Of a stretch of DNA of 64,000 nucleotides, positions 28,681 through 38,027 are shown piece after piece; positions within the stretch are counted from its first letter, which is position 1, and each line of letters opens with the position of its first letter. This DNA is from Gammaproteobacteria bacterium (GTDB lineage Bacteria > Pseudomonadota > Gammaproteobacteria > Burkholderiales > Sulfuricellaceae): positions 23,547 to 87,546 of the forward strand of contig JAHJJI010000096.1 in the NCBI GenBank assembly GCA_018823025.1, given 5' to 3'. Under the pieces are notes generated by a model that saw only the letters and a list, made by a program, of their open reading frames with translations, ran no database searches and was not told where the DNA came from. The translations under genes were made by a program, and so were the position numbers.

Positions 28681-28703
28681 GATGCTCCGCGCCGCGGAAC
28701 ATC
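28681..28703 (-). other. Intercistronic hairpin between ccoN and ccoO
   Basis: Ten-base arms (28681-28690 and 28694-28703) with one mismatch form a compact GC-rich hairpin with a three-base loop. There is no T-tract, so it is more likely an RNA processing or stability element setting ccoN to ccoOQP ratios than a terminator. No direct evidence for function. Confidence 0.4.
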
Positions 28704-28723
28704 GTCTCTCAACCCGAGTCCCG

Positions 28724-30157
28724 TTACGCTGCGCTCGCTGCCAAACCACCGGCAGGCATGCTCTTCGCCTGGCGTATGGTCATGAAGCAGTTGTACAGCA
28801 TCAGCAACATGCCGGTCAGGAACACAGCGCCGCCCAAGGCACGCATGGCGTAGTAGGGATGCATGGCGGCAACGGATTCGGCAAAGGAATACTGCAAATT
28901 GCCGAAATCGTCATAGGCACGCCACATCAGGCCCTGCATGATGCCGGAAATCCACATCGCGGTGATATACATCAAGGTGCCGATGGTTGCCAGCCAGAAA
29001 TGCACGTTGATCAGCTTGGTACTGTGCATCTTGGTATCCCACAACCGGGGGATCATGTGATAAATAGCGCCGAAGGAAATCATCGCCACCCAGCCCAGTG
29101 CGCCGGAGTGGACGTGACCCACCGTCCAGTCAGTGTAGTGGGACAGTGCATTCACATCTTTCAGCGACATCATCGGGCCTTCGAAGGTGGACATGCCGTA
29201 GAAGGACAGCGCCACAATCAGGAAGCGCATGATCGGGTCGGTACGCAGCTTGTCCCAAGCACCGGACATGGTCATGATGCCGTTGATCATGCCGCCCCAG
29301 GAGGGCATCAGCAGCATGATGGAGAAAGTCGCCGCCAGGGTAGAAGTCCAGTCAGGAATCGCAGTCCAGTGTAGGTGATGAGAACCAGCCCACATGTACA
29401 TGAAGATCAGCGCCCAGAAGTGGACGATGGACAGGCGATACGAGTAGATCGGACGTCCTGCCTGCTTAGGCACGAAGTAATACATCATGCCGAGGAAGGC
29501 TGCGGTGAGAAAGAAGCCCACCGCGTTATGGCCGTACCACCACTGGGTCATCGCATCCTGCGCACCGGCGAACAGCGGGTAGGACTGAGTCATACTGAAC
29601 GGAATCGCCAGATTATTGAAGATGTGCAGCAGGGCGGTAGCCAGGATGAAGGCGAGGTAGAACCAGTTGGCCACATAGATATGGGGCTCTTTGCGCTTCA
29701 TGATGGTGCCGATGTATACGATGGCGTAGGCCACCCAGACTACGGTAATCAGCAGATCAACTGGCCATTCCATTTCCGCATATTCGCGGCCCTGGCTATA
29801 ACCCATCACATCACCCAGCGCGGCCAGTACGATGATCGCCTGCCAGCCCCAGAAAGTGAAGCTGGCCATGCCATCGGAAATCAGACGTGCCTGGCAGGTG
29901 CGCTGCACAATATAGTAAGAAGTGGCAAACAGCGCGCTGCCGCCAAAACCGAAAATCACAGCACCAGTATGAACCGGGCGCAAACGACCGAAGGTGATGT
30001 AGGGAATATCAAAATTCAGATATGGCCATGCCAGTTGCGAGGCGATAGTCACCCCCACCAACATGCCCACCGCGCCCCAGATCAGGGCCATGATGGTGAA
30101 TTTGCGAACAATATCGTAGTTGTATTGCTCGCCGCTCCCTATCGCAACCGATGCCAT
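28724..30157 (-). CDS. ccoN: cbb3 oxidase catalytic subunit CcoN
   Basis: The 477-residue heme-copper oxidase subunit has about twelve membrane segments and family histidine motifs such as [33 protein letters not shown] and [14 protein letters not shown]. The start [20 protein letters not shown] has AAGGAG seven bases before its ATG; the longer version upstream is not supported. It heads ccoNOQP behind a class II-like FNR promoter, fitting a high-affinity oxidase for low oxygen. Confidence 0.97.
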   Translation of the reverse strand: MASVAIGSGEQYNYDIVRKFTIMALIWGAVGMLVGVTIASQLAWPYLNFDIPYITFGRLRPVHTGAVIFGFGGSALFATSYYIVQRTCQARLISDGMASFTFWGWQAIIVLAALGDVMGYSQGREYAEMEWPVDLLITVVWVAYAIVYIGTIMKRKEPHIYVANWFYLAFILATALLHIFNNLAIPFSMTQSYPLFAGAQDAMTQWWYGHNAVGFFLTAAFLGMMYYFVPKQAGRPIYSYRLSIVHFWALIFMYMWAGSHHLHWTAIPDWTSTLAATFSIMLLMPSWGGMINGIMTMSGAWDKLRTDPIMRFLIVALSFYGMSTFEGPMMSLKDVNALSHYTDWTVGHVHSGALGWVAMISFGAIYHMIPRLWDTKMHSTKLINVHFWLATIGTLMYITAMWISGIMQGLMWRAYDDFGNLQYSFAESVAAMHPYYAMRALGGAVFLTGMLLMLYNCFMTIRQAKSMPAGGLAASAA

Positions 30158-30287
30158 AACTTTCTCCTTGCTGTAAACATAAACCTGCACATTACCGCTC
30201 TTAAACTTAACGTCCAGACCGATACGTGATATTCAATACATCCGCGCCAATAAACATGATTTTCAGCCAGTTGGCGTAATGGTGCGT

Positions 30288-30329
30288 AATATAACCGCAA
30301 ACGCGCCGACTTTCACTGACTTAGATCAA
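30288..30329 (-). promoter_or_regulatory. Candidate FNR-activated promoter of ccoNOQP
   Basis: The minus strand has TTGAT-CTAA-GTCAG (30316-30329) and a -10 TATATT (30288-30293). The box centre lies 41-42 bases upstream of the start point expected from that -10, the position of class II FNR activation. The fnr gene is the next one upstream. The 241-base ccoN-fnr gap otherwise shows no gene. Confidence 0.7.
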
Positions 30330-30398
30330 CCAAACAGCAATTAATCAATACCTGCGTATCCGATTAAAAAAGGGGAATACCGTGAATTTAAACGCAGC

Positions 30399-31157
30399 TC
30401 AGATGCGAGCGATGGATTTGAGGCGATCCTGATCGAGCAATTTCACCTGCCGCCGCTCAGTGGCCAGAAGACCATCATCCTGAAAGCGGGTGAACACCCG
30501 GCACACCGTTTCCTCGGCCATACCAAGATAATTACCGATATCACTGCGCGACATGCTCAAATTGAATTGGGTAGGCGAATAACTGCGTCTCTGAAAGCGC
30601 CGTGACAGGCTTAACAAAAACGTGGCCAGGCGCTCATCGGAATTTTTCTTGCCAAGGAGCAACATCAATTCCTGATTATCCAGAATTTCCTGGCTCATGA
30701 TCTTGAGCATCTGCTGGCGGATGGAAGGCACTTCTACACTGTAGGCCTCCAGCACATCAACAGGCACTTCGCACACCATGGTGGTTTCCAGCGCTCGTGC
30801 CTCGCTCATGTACTGATTGGCGACAAGGGCGCCCAAGCCGAGGACTTCGCCAGTGATGTGAAATCCGGTGATCTGAACCCGACCATCATTGGTCACAACA
30901 TATGATTTAATGGAGCCGCTACGGATCGCATAAACGGCACGCAGAGGTTCGCCTACCCGGTAAAGCAGTTCGCCACGCTTGAAAAGCTTGCGATTTCTGA
31001 CTATAGTTTCCAGCAGACGCAGATCCACATCCGGGCCGTTAACCTCGCGGCACAAACCATAAATCCCGCAATCCTTGCAAGTAACCGGGGAGCACACCTC
31101 TGGTTCCGCCACACGCGGCGCAGGCCGTATCGGCATCAATCGTGCAACGGCAGTCAC
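30399..31157 (-). CDS. fnr: FNR-type [4Fe-4S] oxygen-responsive regulator
   Basis: The 252-residue Crp/Fnr protein has cysteines at 27, 30 and 36 (CKDCGIYGLC) and 129, the same spacing as the E. coli FNR cluster ligands 23... set including 20, 23, 29 and 122, so it should bind an oxygen-labile cluster. The recognition helix reads MAEETVCRVFTRF: glutamate and arginine that read TTGAT are kept, the usual serine is cysteine. It is the last gene of the Rrf2-SCO-FNR operon (four-base overlap with SCO) and the likely activator of both cco units. Confidence 0.92.
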   Translation of the reverse strand: MTAVARLMPIRPAPRVAEPEVCSPVTCKDCGIYGLCREVNGPDVDLRLLETIVRNRKLFKRGELLYRVGEPLRAVYAIRSGSIKSYVVTNDGRVQITGFHITGEVLGLGALVANQYMSEARALETTMVCEVPVDVLEAYSVEVPSIRQQMLKIMSQEILDNQELMLLLGKKNSDERLATFLLSLSRRFQRRSYSPTQFNLSMSRSDIGNYLGMAEETVCRVFTRFQDDGLLATERRQVKLLDQDRLKSIARI

Positions 31158-31771
31158 GGCTTCTCACCCAGGAGCAGTTTCACATCATGAACGATCGAAG
31201 CCAGTTCAGCATCGTGATTGATCAGCACACGCAGGCGGCCACTAGAATCAAAGCCATAAACACCTGCGCTGTGATCCAGCAGGTAGCCTGCCGCGGAGCC
31301 CGAATCATGTTTGGCGTAAGTCACCTTGAACTCCTTGGCGGTTGCGGCGATAGCTGATTCATCGCCGTACAAGGCCAGAAAATCTTTATGAAAATAAGTC
31401 ACAAATTTCGCTAATAGTTCCGGCGTATCGCGTGCCGGGTCCAGCGTGACGAACAACACCTGAACGCGCGCAGCGTCATCGCCCAACCGTTGCTGCACCA
31501 TGGCCAACCCTGACAGCATGGTCAGACATACATCAGGGCAATGAGTATAGCCAAAAAAAATCAATGCTGCCTTACCCCTGAAATCGGCCAGCGTACGCGT
31601 CCTGCCATGATGGTCGACAAGACGGAAGTCCCTGGCAAAATCAGCGCCGGTAATATCAGTTGCAACAAACGGCTCAACCGGGACGCCTTTATCGGCACAA
31701 CCGGGCAGCATTGCCAGCATGAATGTTACAACCGCAACCCACAAGCCAAACCGTTCGGCAACGAGGCGCAA
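31154..31771 (-). CDS. SCO1/SenC family copper chaperone
   Basis: The 205-residue protein has a lipoprotein signal (LWVAVVTFMLAMLPGC), the copper-binding CPDVC in FFGYTHCPDVCLTM and the later histidine in YLLDHSAG. SCO proteins deliver copper to, or reduce thiols in, oxidase copper sites. The TTG at 31771 is the start: it abuts the Rrf2 stop, and AAGGAG lies six bases before it. It overlaps fnr by four bases. With cbb3 oxidase downstream, a role in its copper centre is likely. Confidence 0.92.
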   Translation of the reverse strand: MRLVAERFGLWVAVVTFMLAMLPGCADKGVPVEPFVATDITGADFARDFRLVDHHGRTRTLADFRGKAALIFFGYTHCPDVCLTMLSGLAMVQQRLGDDAARVQVLFVTLDPARDTPELLAKFVTYFHKDFLALYGDESAIAATAKEFKVTYAKHDSGSAAGYLLDHSAGVYGFDSSGRLRVLINHDAELASIVHDVKLLLGEKP

Positions 31772-32245
31772 TTATATCTCCTTCTGGCCCATTTCATCCA
31801 TCATTGCCATCGGCAAATCGCAAATGCGATACCTCCCACTTTGTACCGCTATGGCCAACCGTTCGAGCGTTTGCTCATGCAGTAGCGCAACAATTTTTTC
31901 CTTGATCGGTTTCCATTTCGCATGCACCGGGCAGGCTGTTTCGTCGCTGCAAATCTTCAGCCCCAAAACGCAATTCTCGGTAAAGCCGACCCCTTCAATC
32001 AGGGTGATGATCTGCATCAGATCAGTCTTCTCCCCGCCCTCGCGCAAACAGAATCCCCCTTGGCGACCGCGATAGGAATAAAGCAGATTCCCCCGGCACA
32101 GGCTTTGCATGATTTTGGCCAGATAGGCCGTTGGAACACCGAGATATTCAGAAACCTTGCGGTTCAGAATAGGTTCACCCGGTGGACGAGTGGCGATATA
32201 AATTAGCGCCTGGATGGCGTACTGACTGGTGCGGGATAAGATCAT
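31772..32245 (-). CDS. Rrf2 family regulator with iron-sulfur cysteines
   Basis: The 157-residue protein starts MILSRTSQYAIQALIYIA, the Rrf2 helix-turn-helix, and has cysteines at 92, 99 and 105, close to the IscR/NsrR cluster ligands. It probably senses oxygen, nitric oxide or cluster supply; which one cannot be read from sequence. No isc genes are adjacent, arguing against IscR itself. GGAGG lies four bases before the ATG. It heads an operon with SCO and FNR and sits behind two copies of a 9-base palindrome that may be its own operator. Confidence 0.88.
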   Translation of the reverse strand: MILSRTSQYAIQALIYIATRPPGEPILNRKVSEYLGVPTAYLAKIMQSLCRGNLLYSYRGRQGGFCLREGGEKTDLMQIITLIEGVGFTENCVLGLKICSDETACPVHAKWKPIKEKIVALLHEQTLERLAIAVQSGRYRICDLPMAMMDEMGQKEI

Positions 32246-32252
32246 CGGACCT

Positions 32253-32300
32253 CCAATTTGGTATATATTGACCTAATTGTCTTGAATTATACCAATTTGG
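32253..32300 (-). promoter_or_regulatory. Promoter and paired operator of the Rrf2-SCO-FNR operon
   Basis: CCAATTTGG occurs at 32253-32261 and 32292-32300, each nearly palindromic and extended by TATA toward the other (13-base inverted arms with one mismatch). On the minus strand a perfect TATAAT (32286-32291) lies beside the upstream copy; the -35 is poor. The downstream copy overlaps the ribosome site. This layout suits autorepression by the Rrf2 protein. Confidence 0.6.
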
Positions 32301-32347
32301 AATGATATGGTCATTTCCGTAATAAATCTACGGTTGAATAAATTCAG

Positions 32348-33019
32348 TTAAAAATCCGTGCGCAACAACCTGGCCACTTCCTCTGCGGAAAGACCTTTTC
32401 CGTATGGAACTGTGCCTATCAGGGGCGCCTTCAGCCTTTGCTCCAAAGCCACGATATTATCCTGCGCAAACAGCATGTCTGGATCAATTTTATTTGCCAC
32501 CCAGCCCGCAAGAGTGAGCCCGCGCCGTCGGATCTCCTGCGCGGAAAGCAAGGCGTGATTCAAGCAACCGAGACGCAGGCCAACCACCATAATCACGGGT
32601 AATCCAAGCAACTGCGCCATATCGGCCGTGTCTTCGCGATCGTTGAGCGGCACCATGAAGCCACCGACACCCTCGACCACCACCACCTCAGCCATTTCCC
32701 GCAATTTCAGGCAGGATTGCTCGATTTTTTCAAGCCGGATATCCACCCCCATCTGCGCCGAAGCAATATGCGGGGCTATGGATAGCGTCAGGGCATAGGG
32801 ATTAATCAGTTCCCGTGGGGCAGCGACATTTCCGGCCGCAAGCAGGTTTTCCACATCCTCGTAGCACAAGCCCGCGGGTGTTTCCATACTGCCTGCGACG
32901 ACAGGCTTCATACCGACGGCCTTTTTACCCTGCTTGATGAAGGCCTGTAGCAAAGCGCAGGCGACCAGCGTCTTGCCTACGCCGGTGTCCGTACCGGTAA
33001 TAAAATAAGCTTTTTTCAT
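32348..33019 (-). CDS. bioD: Dethiobiotin synthetase
   Basis: BioD makes dethiobiotin from diaminopelargonate, CO2 and ATP. The 223-residue product starts MKKAYFITGTDTGVGKTLVA, carrying the P-loop GTDTGVGKT, and has VVEGVGGFMVPL near residue 115. Length is normal. It ends the bioBFHCD operon and overlaps bioC by four bases. Confidence 0.97.
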   Translation of the reverse strand: MKKAYFITGTDTGVGKTLVACALLQAFIKQGKKAVGMKPVVAGSMETPAGLCYEDVENLLAAGNVAAPRELINPYALTLSIAPHIASAQMGVDIRLEKIEQSCLKLREMAEVVVVEGVGGFMVPLNDREDTADMAQLLGLPVIMVVGLRLGCLNHALLSAQEIRRRGLTLAGWVANKIDPDMLFAQDNIVALEQRLKAPLIGTVPYGKGLSAEEVARLLRTDF

Positions 33020-33885
33020 TTAGCAAACCTCACTACCTGCGCCTCACCCGGCGCCGGCCTCTTCTCACCTTTCCAGGCATGACCATAAACCACTTCATAA
33101 GTGGCCGGCAATTTGCCATCGCGGCGCAGTGCCTCGTAACTCTGCTGAAGTCGCTGCCATGCGCCCTTGCCCAGCAAGCCGCGGCCACGCCCCTGATTAG
33201 CATTGTGCGCACCCAGCGCCTTGAGGTCACGCATCAACCCGGCTAAATCGTCGTAAGTCAGCGTCATCGTCTCCATATCCATCACCGGCGCGGCGAAGCC
33301 GGCCCGCATCAGGGCATCACCGATATCGTGCATGTCGAGGAAGCGATTGACGTGGGCATAGCCATCCAGCGTGCCGAAGATCTGGCGCAACTCCTTCAGG
33401 GTATCCGGGCCGAAAGTGCTGAACATCAGCAGGCCGCCGCTTTCCAGCACGCTGTTCATTCCAGCAAAGGTCGCCTCAAGATCATTGCACCACTGCAAGG
33501 CGAGATTGGACCAGATCATGCCGACGCTGCCGGCTCGCAAAGGCAGACTCTCGATATCTGCGCAAACCCTCTCTTCGACAGCGACAAAGGGTAGCAAACG
33601 CTTCCACGCGGGTTGGTGGCTGCGTGACGCCTGCAACATGCCTGATGCAAGATCCAGTTCGATCACACGGGACTTGGCATAGCGTTCCCGCAGTTGGCGC
33701 GAGCCGTAACCGGTGCCGGAACCGGCGTCCAGGATGACATGGGGTTCGAATTTGAAGTATTCCAGGCGCTCGAACATGCGGTCGCAGATCTCCCGCTGCA
33801 GCACGGCGACCTGATCGTAGGTGGCCGCGGCGCGATCGAAAGAGTGGCGTACCCGACGCTTGTCGAGAGTGAATTGGTCAGTCAT
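33016..33885 (-). CDS. bioC: Malonyl-ACP O-methyltransferase
   Basis: BioC methylates malonyl-ACP so that fatty-acid synthesis can build the pimeloyl chain. The 289-residue protein shows RRVRHSFDRAAATYDQVAVLQ, the SAM-binding ILDAGSGTGYGSRQL and VGMIWSNLALQWCNDL, all typical of BioC. It overlaps bioH by eight bases and bioD by four. Confidence 0.95.
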   Translation of the reverse strand: MTDQFTLDKRRVRHSFDRAAATYDQVAVLQREICDRMFERLEYFKFEPHVILDAGSGTGYGSRQLRERYAKSRVIELDLASGMLQASRSHQPAWKRLLPFVAVEERVCADIESLPLRAGSVGMIWSNLALQWCNDLEATFAGMNSVLESGGLLMFSTFGPDTLKELRQIFGTLDGYAHVNRFLDMHDIGDALMRAGFAAPVMDMETMTLTYDDLAGLMRDLKALGAHNANQGRGRGLLGKGAWQRLQQSYEALRRDGKLPATYEVVYGHAWKGEKRPAPGEAQVVRFAK

Positions 33886-34645
33886 TTGCAGGCCCTAAAA
33901 ATCCAGTCACAATTTCGATAAATTCCGCAGGATGAGACAAAAATGGTGCATGGGCAGCACCCGACAACACCTCCAGGTGCGCTCCCGGCATTTGTTCGGC
34001 AAGCCAGTGTGCAGCCCCCACCGGCGTAAGCATGTCGCGTCCGCCGTGCAACAGCAAAGTCGTCAGTTCAATCGTCGCGACTCGGTTGCGCAGATCGCTC
34101 TCCAGCAGAATGTTTAGCCCTGCGCGCAAGGTTTGCACAGTTGGGTGGCCGCGAGCAAACAAAATGTCGCGTAACCGTTTCAGCACCGATTTCACCTCAT
34201 CCCCACCGCGCGCCTGAAGAGCCAAAAACCGTTTCAGCGTACCTTCGTAATCACTTTCCAGTGCCGTCGCAAACTCCAGCAGCACTTCATGCGGCATCGC
34301 GCACGGCCAGCCTTCACGCACCGAAAAACACGGTGTGGCGGCCGTCAAAACCAGGCGCTCGATCTGATCCGGAAACAGCAGCGCCATTTCCAGCGCCACC
34401 TGCCCGCCCAGCGACCAGCCGCAAACATGAACCTTTTCCGGCAGTGCGGCCGCCACTGCGCGCGCAAGACGCTCCAGAGTGTAAGGTTCGAATGTCGGAC
34501 TTGCTCCATAGCCGGGCAAATCTACAATATGCAGTCGGAAACGTCGCGCCAGGACATCGCGCACCCCATCCCACACCCCGCCATGCATTCCCCAACCATG
34601 AAGAAGGGCGAGGTCCGGACCCTTGCCCACAACTTCGATGTACAT
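33878..34645 (-). CDS. bioH: Pimeloyl-ACP methyl ester carboxylesterase
   Basis: BioH removes the methyl group from pimeloyl-ACP methyl ester. The 255-residue alpha/beta hydrolase has LLHGWGMHGGVWD, the nucleophile elbow GWSLGGQ near residue 80, an aspartate in LLHGGRDMLTPV and a histidine in SGAAHAPFLSHP. I use the ATG at 34645; an in-frame TTG six bases upstream overlaps the bioF stop. Start choice is uncertain, function is not. Confidence 0.94.
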   Translation of the reverse strand: MYIEVVGKGPDLALLHGWGMHGGVWDGVRDVLARRFRLHIVDLPGYGASPTFEPYTLERLARAVAAALPEKVHVCGWSLGGQVALEMALLFPDQIERLVLTAATPCFSVREGWPCAMPHEVLLEFATALESDYEGTLKRFLALQARGGDEVKSVLKRLRDILFARGHPTVQTLRAGLNILLESDLRNRVATIELTTLLLHGGRDMLTPVGAAHWLAEQMPGAHLEVLSGAAHAPFLSHPAEFIEIVTGFLGPAND

Positions 34646-34647
34646 AC

Positions 34648-35808
34648 TCAAGCGGCACTTTCCAGCTCGTTCAGGGCCGCCGCCAAATGCGCCACGTCCT
34701 CAATCGTGTGTGCCGCCGACAATGAAATACGCAGGCGCGCTTCGCCTTTGGGCACGGTTGGCGGCCTGATCGCCGGCACCCAGATGCCATGATCGCGTAG
34801 CACCTCGCTCACCGTCAGCGTTTCCTGGTTGGAGCCGATGATCACAGGCTGTATCGGCGTTGCTGAGTCCATCAAACGCCAGCGCTGCAATTTCAGACTC
34901 TGTCGCAGAGCGGCGATCAGTTCCCGCAGGCGCTCGCGCCGCCATTCTTCCTCATCGATCAACTTCAAGCTCGCGGCAAGTGCCGCAGACAGCAGTGGCG
35001 GTGTGGCAGTGGTGTAAATATAGGAACGAGCGCGCTGCACCAGGTAATCCGTCAGTTCCACCGACCCCGCGACAAAGGCGCCGAATACGCCGGCGGCCTT
35101 ACCCAGGGTTGCCATGTAGACGGTACGTTCCGAGGCAATGCCGAAATGCTCGAGTACCCCTCTTCCACCTCTTCCCAATACGCCAAAGCCATGCGCGTCA
35201 TCCAGCACCAGCAGCGCATCGTGGCACTCACACAGGGCGAGCAATTCCGGCACTGGGGCAATGTCACCGTCCATGCTGAATACGGCATCCGTCACCACCA
35301 TTTTACGCTTCGACCTGGATGCTGCGAGTCGCTTCTCCAGCACGACGAGGTCGAGATGCGGATAGCGCGTGAATTTGGCGCGGGACAGCAACACCGCATC
35401 GTTGAGCGAAGCATGGTTGAGCTTGTCGGCGAAAACTTCATCGTCGCGACCGGCCAGCGCAGTGACGATTCCAAGATTGGCCATGTAGCCAGTGGAAAAA
35501 AGCAGCGCCGAAGGCAGGCCGGTGAAAGCGGCAAGAGCCACTTCCAGCTCATGATGGAGCACGCTGTGTCCATTCACCAGATGGGACGCCCCTGCCCCCA
35601 CTCCGTAGCGCGCTACGGCCGACTGCGCCGCCTCTATCAGGGCCGGGTGACTAGCAAGACCGAGATAATCGTTACTGCAAAAGGATAAGTATTCCCGGCC
35701 TTCCACCACAATTCGGGCGCCCTGAGGGCTTTCCAGAACGCGACGATGGCGGCGCAAGCCTGCCACTTCCAAGTCATTCAGTTCATCGGCGAGATAGGGA
35801 AATAGCAT
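34648..35808 (-). CDS. bioF: 8-amino-7-oxononanoate synthase
   Basis: BioF condenses pimeloyl-ACP with alanine, using PLP. The 386-residue product has FCSNDYLGLASHP, GAGASHLVNGH, LVLDDAHGFGVLG and the PLP-lysine region TLGKAAGVFGAFVAG. The ATG at 35808 is preferred over a TTG three codons upstream; no clear ribosome site favours either. It follows bioB by 33 bases. Confidence 0.96.
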   Translation of the reverse strand: MLFPYLADELNDLEVAGLRRHRRVLESPQGARIVVEGREYLSFCSNDYLGLASHPALIEAAQSAVARYGVGAGASHLVNGHSVLHHELEVALAAFTGLPSALLFSTGYMANLGIVTALAGRDDEVFADKLNHASLNDAVLLSRAKFTRYPHLDLVVLEKRLAASRSKRKMVVTDAVFSMDGDIAPVPELLALCECHDALLVLDDAHGFGVLGRGGRGVLEHFGIASERTVYMATLGKAAGVFGAFVAGSVELTDYLVQRARSYIYTTATPPLLSAALAASLKLIDEEEWRRERLRELIAALRQSLKLQRWRLMDSATPIQPVIIGSNQETLTVSEVLRDHGIWVPAIRPPTVPKGEARLRISLSAAHTIEDVAHLAAALNELESAA

Positions 35809-35841
35809 GCGCGTCAAAATCTAGTTAAACAGCGCTTCCGA

Positions 35842-36834
35842 CTAAGCCCCCATTACCCGGATACCCAGCTTGTCGAACAAGGCCATATCCTGATCAGCGG
35901 AAGGGTTGGGGGTGGTCAACAGCTTCTCGCCATAGAAAATGGAGTTGGCACCGGCCATGAAACACAGCGCCTGCAGCGGATCATCCATCTGTTCTCGCCC
36001 GGCAGAGAGTCGCACCAGACTTTGTGGCATGAGGATGCGCGCCACTGCAACGGTACGCACGAACTCGATGGGGTCCAGCGCCTCGGCACCATTCAATGGC
36101 GTACCTTTGACCTGCACCAGCAGGTTGATCGGCACGGATTCGGGTGGCGGATTGAGATTGGCCAACTGGACCAGCAGCGCAGCGCGGTGGGTGCGCGACT
36201 CGCCCATGCCGACGATACCGCCGGAGCATACCTTGATGCCGACGCCACGTACCTGCTCCAGGGTATCGAGCCTGTCCTGATAAGTGTGGGTGGTGACCAC
36301 CTCACCGTAATACTCCGGCGCGGTGTCCAGGTTGTGGTTGTAGTAATCCAGACCAGCTTCGCGCAGTTGCTCGGCCTGACCTTCTTTCAACATACCCAGG
36401 GTCACGCAGGTCTCAAGCCCGAGACCGCGTACGGCCTTGATCATCTCGATGACCGGCGCCAGGTCCTTCTGTTTCGGCCCGCGCCATGCTGCGCCCATGC
36501 AAAAACGAGTGGCGCCCTTGTCTTTGGCGGCCTTGGCCTTGTCCACCACGGTTTCCAGCGCCAGCAAATTTTCCTGCTCCAGACCGGTATGATGGCGCTT
36601 CGACTGAGAGCAGTAGCCACAATCCTCGGAACACCCTCCGGTCTTGATGGAAAGCAGGGTACTCACCTGCACTTCATTCGGGTCAAAATGGGCTCGATGG
36701 ACGGTTTGCGCCTGGAACATCAGGTCGCTGAAGGGCAACGAAAACAGCGCTTCGACCTCAGCAACTAACCACTTCCGACATTCCCCGGCAACTTTTCCAG
36801 CCGCACTCTGACCGGGATTGAATAGATCATTCAT
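35842..36834 (-). CDS. bioB: Biotin synthase
   Basis: BioB inserts sulfur into dethiobiotin. The 330-residue radical-SAM enzyme has the cluster motif [11 protein letters not shown] near residue 70 and the family patterns [13 protein letters not shown] (as [13 protein letters not shown]) and [12 protein letters not shown]. It overlaps by eight bases with a small membrane protein gene, so translation may be coupled. Its sulfur demand is small; no link with the dsr genes is implied. Confidence 0.97.
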   Translation of the reverse strand: MNDLFNPGQSAAGKVAGECRKWLVAEVEALFSLPFSDLMFQAQTVHRAHFDPNEVQVSTLLSIKTGGCSEDCGYCSQSKRHHTGLEQENLLALETVVDKAKAAKDKGATRFCMGAAWRGPKQKDLAPVIEMIKAVRGLGLETCVTLGMLKEGQAEQLREAGLDYYNHNLDTAPEYYGEVVTTHTYQDRLDTLEQVRGVGIKVCSGGIVGMGESRTHRAALLVQLANLNPPPESVPINLLVQVKGTPLNGAEALDPIEFVRTVAVARILMPQSLVRLSAGREQMDDPLQALCFMAGANSIFYGEKLLTTPNPSADQDMALFDKLGIRVMGA

Positions 36835-37228
36835 GAACCTGCACCTCCACCCTCATATCCTGCCAATTTTCGCGGTGGATCCTGATCAAATCGCGGATCC
36901 CCAACGGCACTACCGCCAACAAACTCACTGCCCACACCGTGAACAGCAAATTCATTCCACCACCCAGCAAATCTTTCATTTCGCCACTGAAGTTAAGTAC
37001 AACTATCAGCGTACCGACCACGCCATAAAACCGGTATCCAGCCCAGCGCTGATATTCCCTGACCCGCATATCGGGATGGTGAGCAACAGAAGCGTAGGCA
37101 AAGATCGATGCGGCGATCCAGACCATGATGAGCGGAGGGACCAGCACGGAAATCATGCTGCCGATAATAAAAATCTGCGCCGAGCGGCGACATTGTGTCG
37201 CGCTAATCAATTTTTCAACCGTTTTCAT
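36827..37228 (-). CDS. Small membrane protein upstream of bioB
   Basis: The 133-residue protein has about three hydrophobic segments ([55 protein letters not shown]) and basic ends. I do not recognise the family. Its stop lies inside bioB (eight-base overlap), making it the first gene of the biotin operon in this genome. A role in biotin or precursor transport is possible but unsupported. Confidence 0.7.
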   Translation of the reverse strand: MKTVEKLISATQCRRSAQIFIIGSMISVLVPPLIMVWIAASIFAYASVAHHPDMRVREYQRWAGYRFYGVVGTLIVVLNFSGEMKDLLGGGMNLLFTVWAVSLLAVVPLGIRDLIRIHRENWQDMRVEVQVHE

Positions 37229-37290
37229 GATTCGTCTTTGTTTGATTTTTCACAGTAAAATGGGGGCAATCATCGAGGATCGGCCAAAAG

Positions 37291-38004
37291 TTGTCAAATC
37301 TTTCAGCCTACATTTTAAACGGCTGCACAAATATTGTGCATACCATTTTACCGCATCATTGTGCACTTTGCGGTGCAGGCACTTTAAATCGCCTTTTGTG
37401 CACGGATTGCGATGCAGATCTTTCACATTACCTGGCGCCGACCTGCCCGATATGCGCCCTTCCCGCCCCCGGGGGCCAAGTCTGTGGCGCCTGCCTGCAA
37501 CACCCGCCCGCTTTTGACCGCACTCTGGCGGCATTCAGTTACCACTTTCCGATTGATCGCCTGCTCCACGCCTTTAAATATTCGGGCACTCTTGCGCTCA
37601 CCGAAATACTGGCGAGACCACTGGCTCAGCTCGCCGCTGATCATCCCAAACCGGATTTGCTGATGCCGATGCCGCTCCATCCGGAGCGACTCAAGGAGCG
37701 TGGCTTCAACCAGTCACTGGAAATCGCCAAGCCGATTTCGCGCTGGCTGGACATCCCACTCACCGCCGATGCCTGCCAGCGCACGCGCGACACACCGACG
37801 CAGGCCGGACTAAAATGGAAGGAGCGCCGCCGCAATGTGCGCGGAGCCTTTGCCTGCGACCTTGATCTCTGCGGGAAAAAGATTGCCGTACTGGACGATG
37901 TGATGACTACCGGAGCGACCCTGAACGAGATCAGCCGGATATTGAAAAGCCAAGGCGCATCCGAAGTCAGCGCCTGGGTGGTGGCGCGTACTCCGCATAA
38001 ATAA
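37291..38004 (+). CDS. ComF family phosphoribosyltransferase-like protein
   Basis: The 237-residue protein has an N-terminal zinc region (CALCG, CTDC, CPICALP, CGAC) and a C-terminal phosphoribosyltransferase fold with [16 protein letters not shown]. This is the ComF/GntX architecture; ComF helps take up single-stranded DNA in competent bacteria. The start is a TTG at 37291, which gives the normal 20 residues before the first cysteine pair; a GTG further in is the alternative. It diverges from the biotin operon, a common betaproteobacterial layout. Confidence 0.88.
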   Translation: MSNLSAYILNGCTNIVHTILPHHCALCGAGTLNRLLCTDCDADLSHYLAPTCPICALPAPGGQVCGACLQHPPAFDRTLAAFSYHFPIDRLLHAFKYSGTLALTEILARPLAQLAADHPKPDLLMPMPLHPERLKERGFNQSLEIAKPISRWLDIPLTADACQRTRDTPTQAGLKWKERRRNVRGAFACDLDLCGKKIAVLDDVMTTGATLNEISRILKSQGASEVSAWVVARTPHK

Positions 38005-38027
38005 TTTACTCCTACCGATGGGAAACC

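Noticed and set aside
28271..30229. Two long plus-strand frames opposite ccoO and ccoN
   Set aside because: They mirror membrane-protein genes of clear identity; their translations are rich in histidine and glutamine, as expected for antisense of such codons.
31772..32245. Rrf2 gene as iscR
   Set aside because: No iscS, iscU or iscA genes are adjacent, the cysteine spacing differs by one residue from IscR, and the upstream sites do not look like IscR boxes.
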